From: Pseudorhodobacter sp. PARRP1
Lineage (GTDB): Bacteria > Pseudomonadota > Alphaproteobacteria > Rhodobacterales > Rhodobacteraceae
Direction of reading: 5' to 3'
Assembly (NCBI GenBank): GCA_002256245.1
Contig: NKIU01000002.1
Location: 186,001 to 250,000, forward strand
DNA length: 64,000 nucleotides
The position numbers and the translations under genes are program-made. Positions 62,267-64,000 of the stretch are shown piece after piece. Each line of letters begins with the position of its first letter. Within the stretch, counting starts at the first letter, position 1. The notes below the pieces were generated by a model. It saw only the letters and a program-made list of their open reading frames with translations. It was not told the DNA's origin and made no database searches.

Positions 62267-62455
62267 GAAATCCGGCAGTTATATAGTTTTGTTCGGTGAA
62301 GTTGTAGCCCATATGCGGCATTCTATCGTTGCAGGAAAAGGGCGGCCCATACGCACCTGGCCTGGTTGGAAAACCGTGCTGGTCCTCTGAGCCATCGTTG
62401 CCTTTTCGGGCTGCGAAAGGGGACTCGCATCTTGTTGGCAGAAAGGAATACGCCG

Positions 62456-63601
62456 ATGGGACTGTCCAAAACAATCTGGACCAATCCGACCGAATATCTG
62501 CGCAATCAGCAGCCGGAAAATCCGGTGCTGTTTTTTGCACCGCAGGCCGTCCAATCGGTTGCCCGTAAATTTCTTGATGGATTTCCGGGGCTTGTGACCT
62601 ATGCGGTCAAATCGAACCCCGGTGAGGAAGTTGTCGAAAACCTGATCGCCGCGGGCGTGAAGGGGTTTGACTGCGCCTCGCCGTTTGAGATTGATCTGAT
62701 CCGGCGCCTGGCCCCGGATGCGGCGATCCACTACAACAACCCGGTGCGCTCGCGTGCGGAAATCGCGCATTCGGTGGCGCGCAAGGTGAAATCCTACTCG
62801 GTGGATTCGCACAGCGAACTGGCCAAGCTGATCGAGATGGTTCCGGCGCAGAACTGCGAGATTTCGGTGCGCTTCAAGCTGCCGGTGGCGGGGGCTGCGT
62901 ATAACTTCGGGGCCAAGTTTGGCGCGACCGAAGATGTGGCGGTTGAGTTGCTGAAGGAAGTGGCTGCGGCGGGCTATATCGCCTCAATCACCTTCCACCC
63001 CGGCACGCAATGCACCGATCCGGCGGCCTGGGCGTCGTATATCCGCGAAGCTGCGGTGATTGCGCGCCGTGCGGGTGTCAAGATCGCGCGGCTGAACGTC
63101 GGCGGCGGTTTCCCGAACCACCGCGCCGTGGGCGTCGAGCCCCAGCTGGAGGCGACCTTTGCCACCATCGACCGCGTTGCAACCGAGGCCTTCGGGGCGG
63201 ACCGTCCGGCGCTGGTGTGCGAGCCGGGGCGTGCGATGTGCGGCGATGCGTTCACGCTGGCCGCCCGCGTCAAGGCCGTGCGCGACGACATGCATGTGTT
63301 CCTGAACGATGGCGTCTATGGCTCGCTGTTCGAATTGGGCCAGATCGGCATCATCGACCGGATCGAAGTGATCTCGCCAGAAGGTGTGCGCCGCACGGGT
63401 GCCATCCTGCCGCGCATCTGCTTCGGCCCGACCTGCGATTCGGTGGACCGTCTGCCCGGCGACGTGCCGTTCCCGGCCGATATTGCCGAGGGCGATTATG
63501 TCATCGTGCATGGCATGGGGGCCTATTCGACCGTGACCAACAGCCGTTTCAACGGTTTTGGCGAGTTGGGCATGGTGACGGTGCTGTCACAAAAGCTTTA
63601 A
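62456..63601 (+). CDS. Type III PLP-dependent decarboxylase (ornithine/lysine decarboxylase)
   Basis: The start at 62456 lies seven bases after AAAGGAA. The 381-aa protein is an alanine-racemase-fold decarboxylase: PLP Lys in VTYAVKSNPGEEV, the SVDSHSELAKL block, GTQCTDP, NVGGGFPNH, CEPGRAMCGDA and the active-site Cys in CFGPTCDSVDR, as in eukaryotic-type ornithine decarboxylases. It makes putrescine (or cadaverine) for polyamine synthesis. It is followed by a strong terminator and is divergent from an Lrp-type regulator. Confidence 0.93.
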   Translation: MGLSKTIWTNPTEYLRNQQPENPVLFFAPQAVQSVARKFLDGFPGLVTYAVKSNPGEEVVENLIAAGVKGFDCASPFEIDLIRRLAPDAAIHYNNPVRSRAEIAHSVARKVKSYSVDSHSELAKLIEMVPAQNCEISVRFKLPVAGAAYNFGAKFGATEDVAVELLKEVAAAGYIASITFHPGTQCTDPAAWASYIREAAVIARRAGVKIARLNVGGGFPNHRAVGVEPQLEATFATIDRVATEAFGADRPALVCEPGRAMCGDAFTLAARVKAVRDDMHVFLNDGVYGSLFELGQIGIIDRIEVISPEGVRRTGAILPRICFGPTCDSVDRLPGDVPFPADIAEGDYVIVHGMGAYSTVTNSRFNGFGELGMVTVLSQKL

Positions 63602-63626
63602 CTTCACCGTAATCTGGTTAACCTAC

Positions 63627-63664
63627 GCTCTTGGCAGGGAAACTTGCCAAGAGCGTTTTGGTTT
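63627..63664 (+). terminator. Rho-independent terminator after the decarboxylase gene
   Basis: A 10-bp perfect stem, GCTCTTGGCA (63627-63636) and TGCCAAGAGC (63645-63654), is followed by GTTTTGGTTT. It lies 25 bp after the stop codon. Confidence 0.85.
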
Positions 63665-63677
63665 ACAGGAGGCGGCG

Positions 63678-64000
63678 CTGGCGCTGTTCAGCCGGATCAG
63701 ACAATGGTGGCGCGGTCAGCCGACCGTCGAAGCCGAAACCGCCGCACCGCCGATGCCGGGGCGCAAGCGGGGCGTGGTCGATCATGTGATCATTCTGGAC
63801 GGCACGCTTTCAACGCTGACCACCGGGCAAGAGGGCAACTGCGGGCTGATCTACAAATTGCTGACGGCAGAGGGGCGCTCGGCGCATCGCACGGTGTATT
63901 ACGAGCCGGGGCTGCAATGGCAGGGCTGGCGCAAGGGGATGAACCTTGTGCAGGGGCGCGGGATCAACAGCCAGATCCGGCGGGCCTATGGTTGGCTTGC
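63678..64000 (+). CDS. DUF2235 (alpha/beta hydrolase-like) protein, N-terminal part
   Basis: The frame runs off the window. It encodes VVDHVIILDGTLSTLTTG, with the DGT triad typical of DUF2235, then EGNCGLIYKLLTAEG, TVYYEPGLQW and GRGINSQIRRAYGWL. DUF2235 resembles phospholipase-type effector and hydrolase folds. AGGAGG at 63667-63672 is followed after five bases by CTG (LALFSRIRQWW); no ATG, GTG or TTG lies in frame nearby. The first ATG is at 63753 and has no ribosome site, so a CTG start at 63678 is proposed. Confidence 0.7.
   Translation, partial: MALFSRIRQWWRGQPTVEAETAAPPMPGRKRGVVDHVIILDGTLSTLTTGQEGNCGLIYKLLTAEGRSAHRTVYYEPGLQWQGWRKGMNLVQGRGINSQIRRAYGWL

Overview
The window is G+C-rich chromosomal DNA from an alphaproteobacterium, most likely family Rhodobacteraceae/Paracoccaceae. 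This rests on the gene set (aerobic cobaltochelatase cobS/cobT with nearby bolA and a DnaJ-domain gene, glcB, a short SufE, a type III ornithine decarboxylase) and on dispersed intergenic repeats typical of that group, such as GAGTATTTGGGCCAAGAT. No replication origin, rRNA or CRISPR array is visible. One tRNA (anticodon CAT) is present.

Left end (1-10440): a MoxR-type ATPase, a von Willebrand A protein and a membrane protein form one ATGA-coupled minus-strand operon. Next comes the most unusual part, a compact cluster with an animal-type haem peroxidase, a YcaO-domain protein, an unrecognised 126-aa protein, a BTAD/SARP-type regulator, an EamA-family exporter and an 85-aa Ser/Thr/Cys-rich peptide translationally coupled to the exporter, plus a divergent small secreted protein. 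Heptamer direct repeats (CGTGANN) with an exact 11-bp period, the spacing SARP regulators use, occur upstream of the YcaO gene and between the peptide and the secreted protein. I read this as a candidate self-regulated RiPP (ribosomally made, modified peptide) locus without the usual YcaO partner genes.

Cyclitol region (11469-25747): six tightly coupled minus-strand genes (three Gfo/Idh/MocA dehydrogenases, a D-2-hydroxyacid dehydrogenase, an HpcH/HpaI aldolase, a semialdehyde dehydrogenase) diverge from iolD, iolE and an SDR, followed by an RpiR-family regulator and a three-gene sugar ABC transporter. iolB, iolC and iolA are absent here. The palindrome GTTGCGCAAC lies at both plus-strand promoters and is the predicted RpiR operator.

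Island remnant (25748-28016): next to the 3' end of the tRNA lie a truncated integrase, an RNA ligase lacking its N-terminal half, an orphan gene and a broken IS3 transposase.

Right part (28093-64000): mostly housekeeping genes (purMN, rnd, sufE, Xaa-Pro aminopeptidase, cobT, cobS, msrB, a methyltransferase plus glycosyltransferase pair, bolA, glcB, an ArsR/SRPBCC operon, a photolyase with a DUF2256 gene, pepN, a lysozyme-like gene, gatB, a GST, a histidinol-phosphate-type aminotransferase, valS, a VOC protein, an Lrp regulator, ornithine decarboxylase, and the start of a DUF2235 gene). Oddities are a hicAB toxin-antitoxin module between cobT and cobS, an in-frame stop in pepN inside a low-G+C patch, two inverted copies of a ~210-bp element whose reading frame is conserved, and a shared TTGATATCAA operator-like motif in front of the GST and VOC genes.
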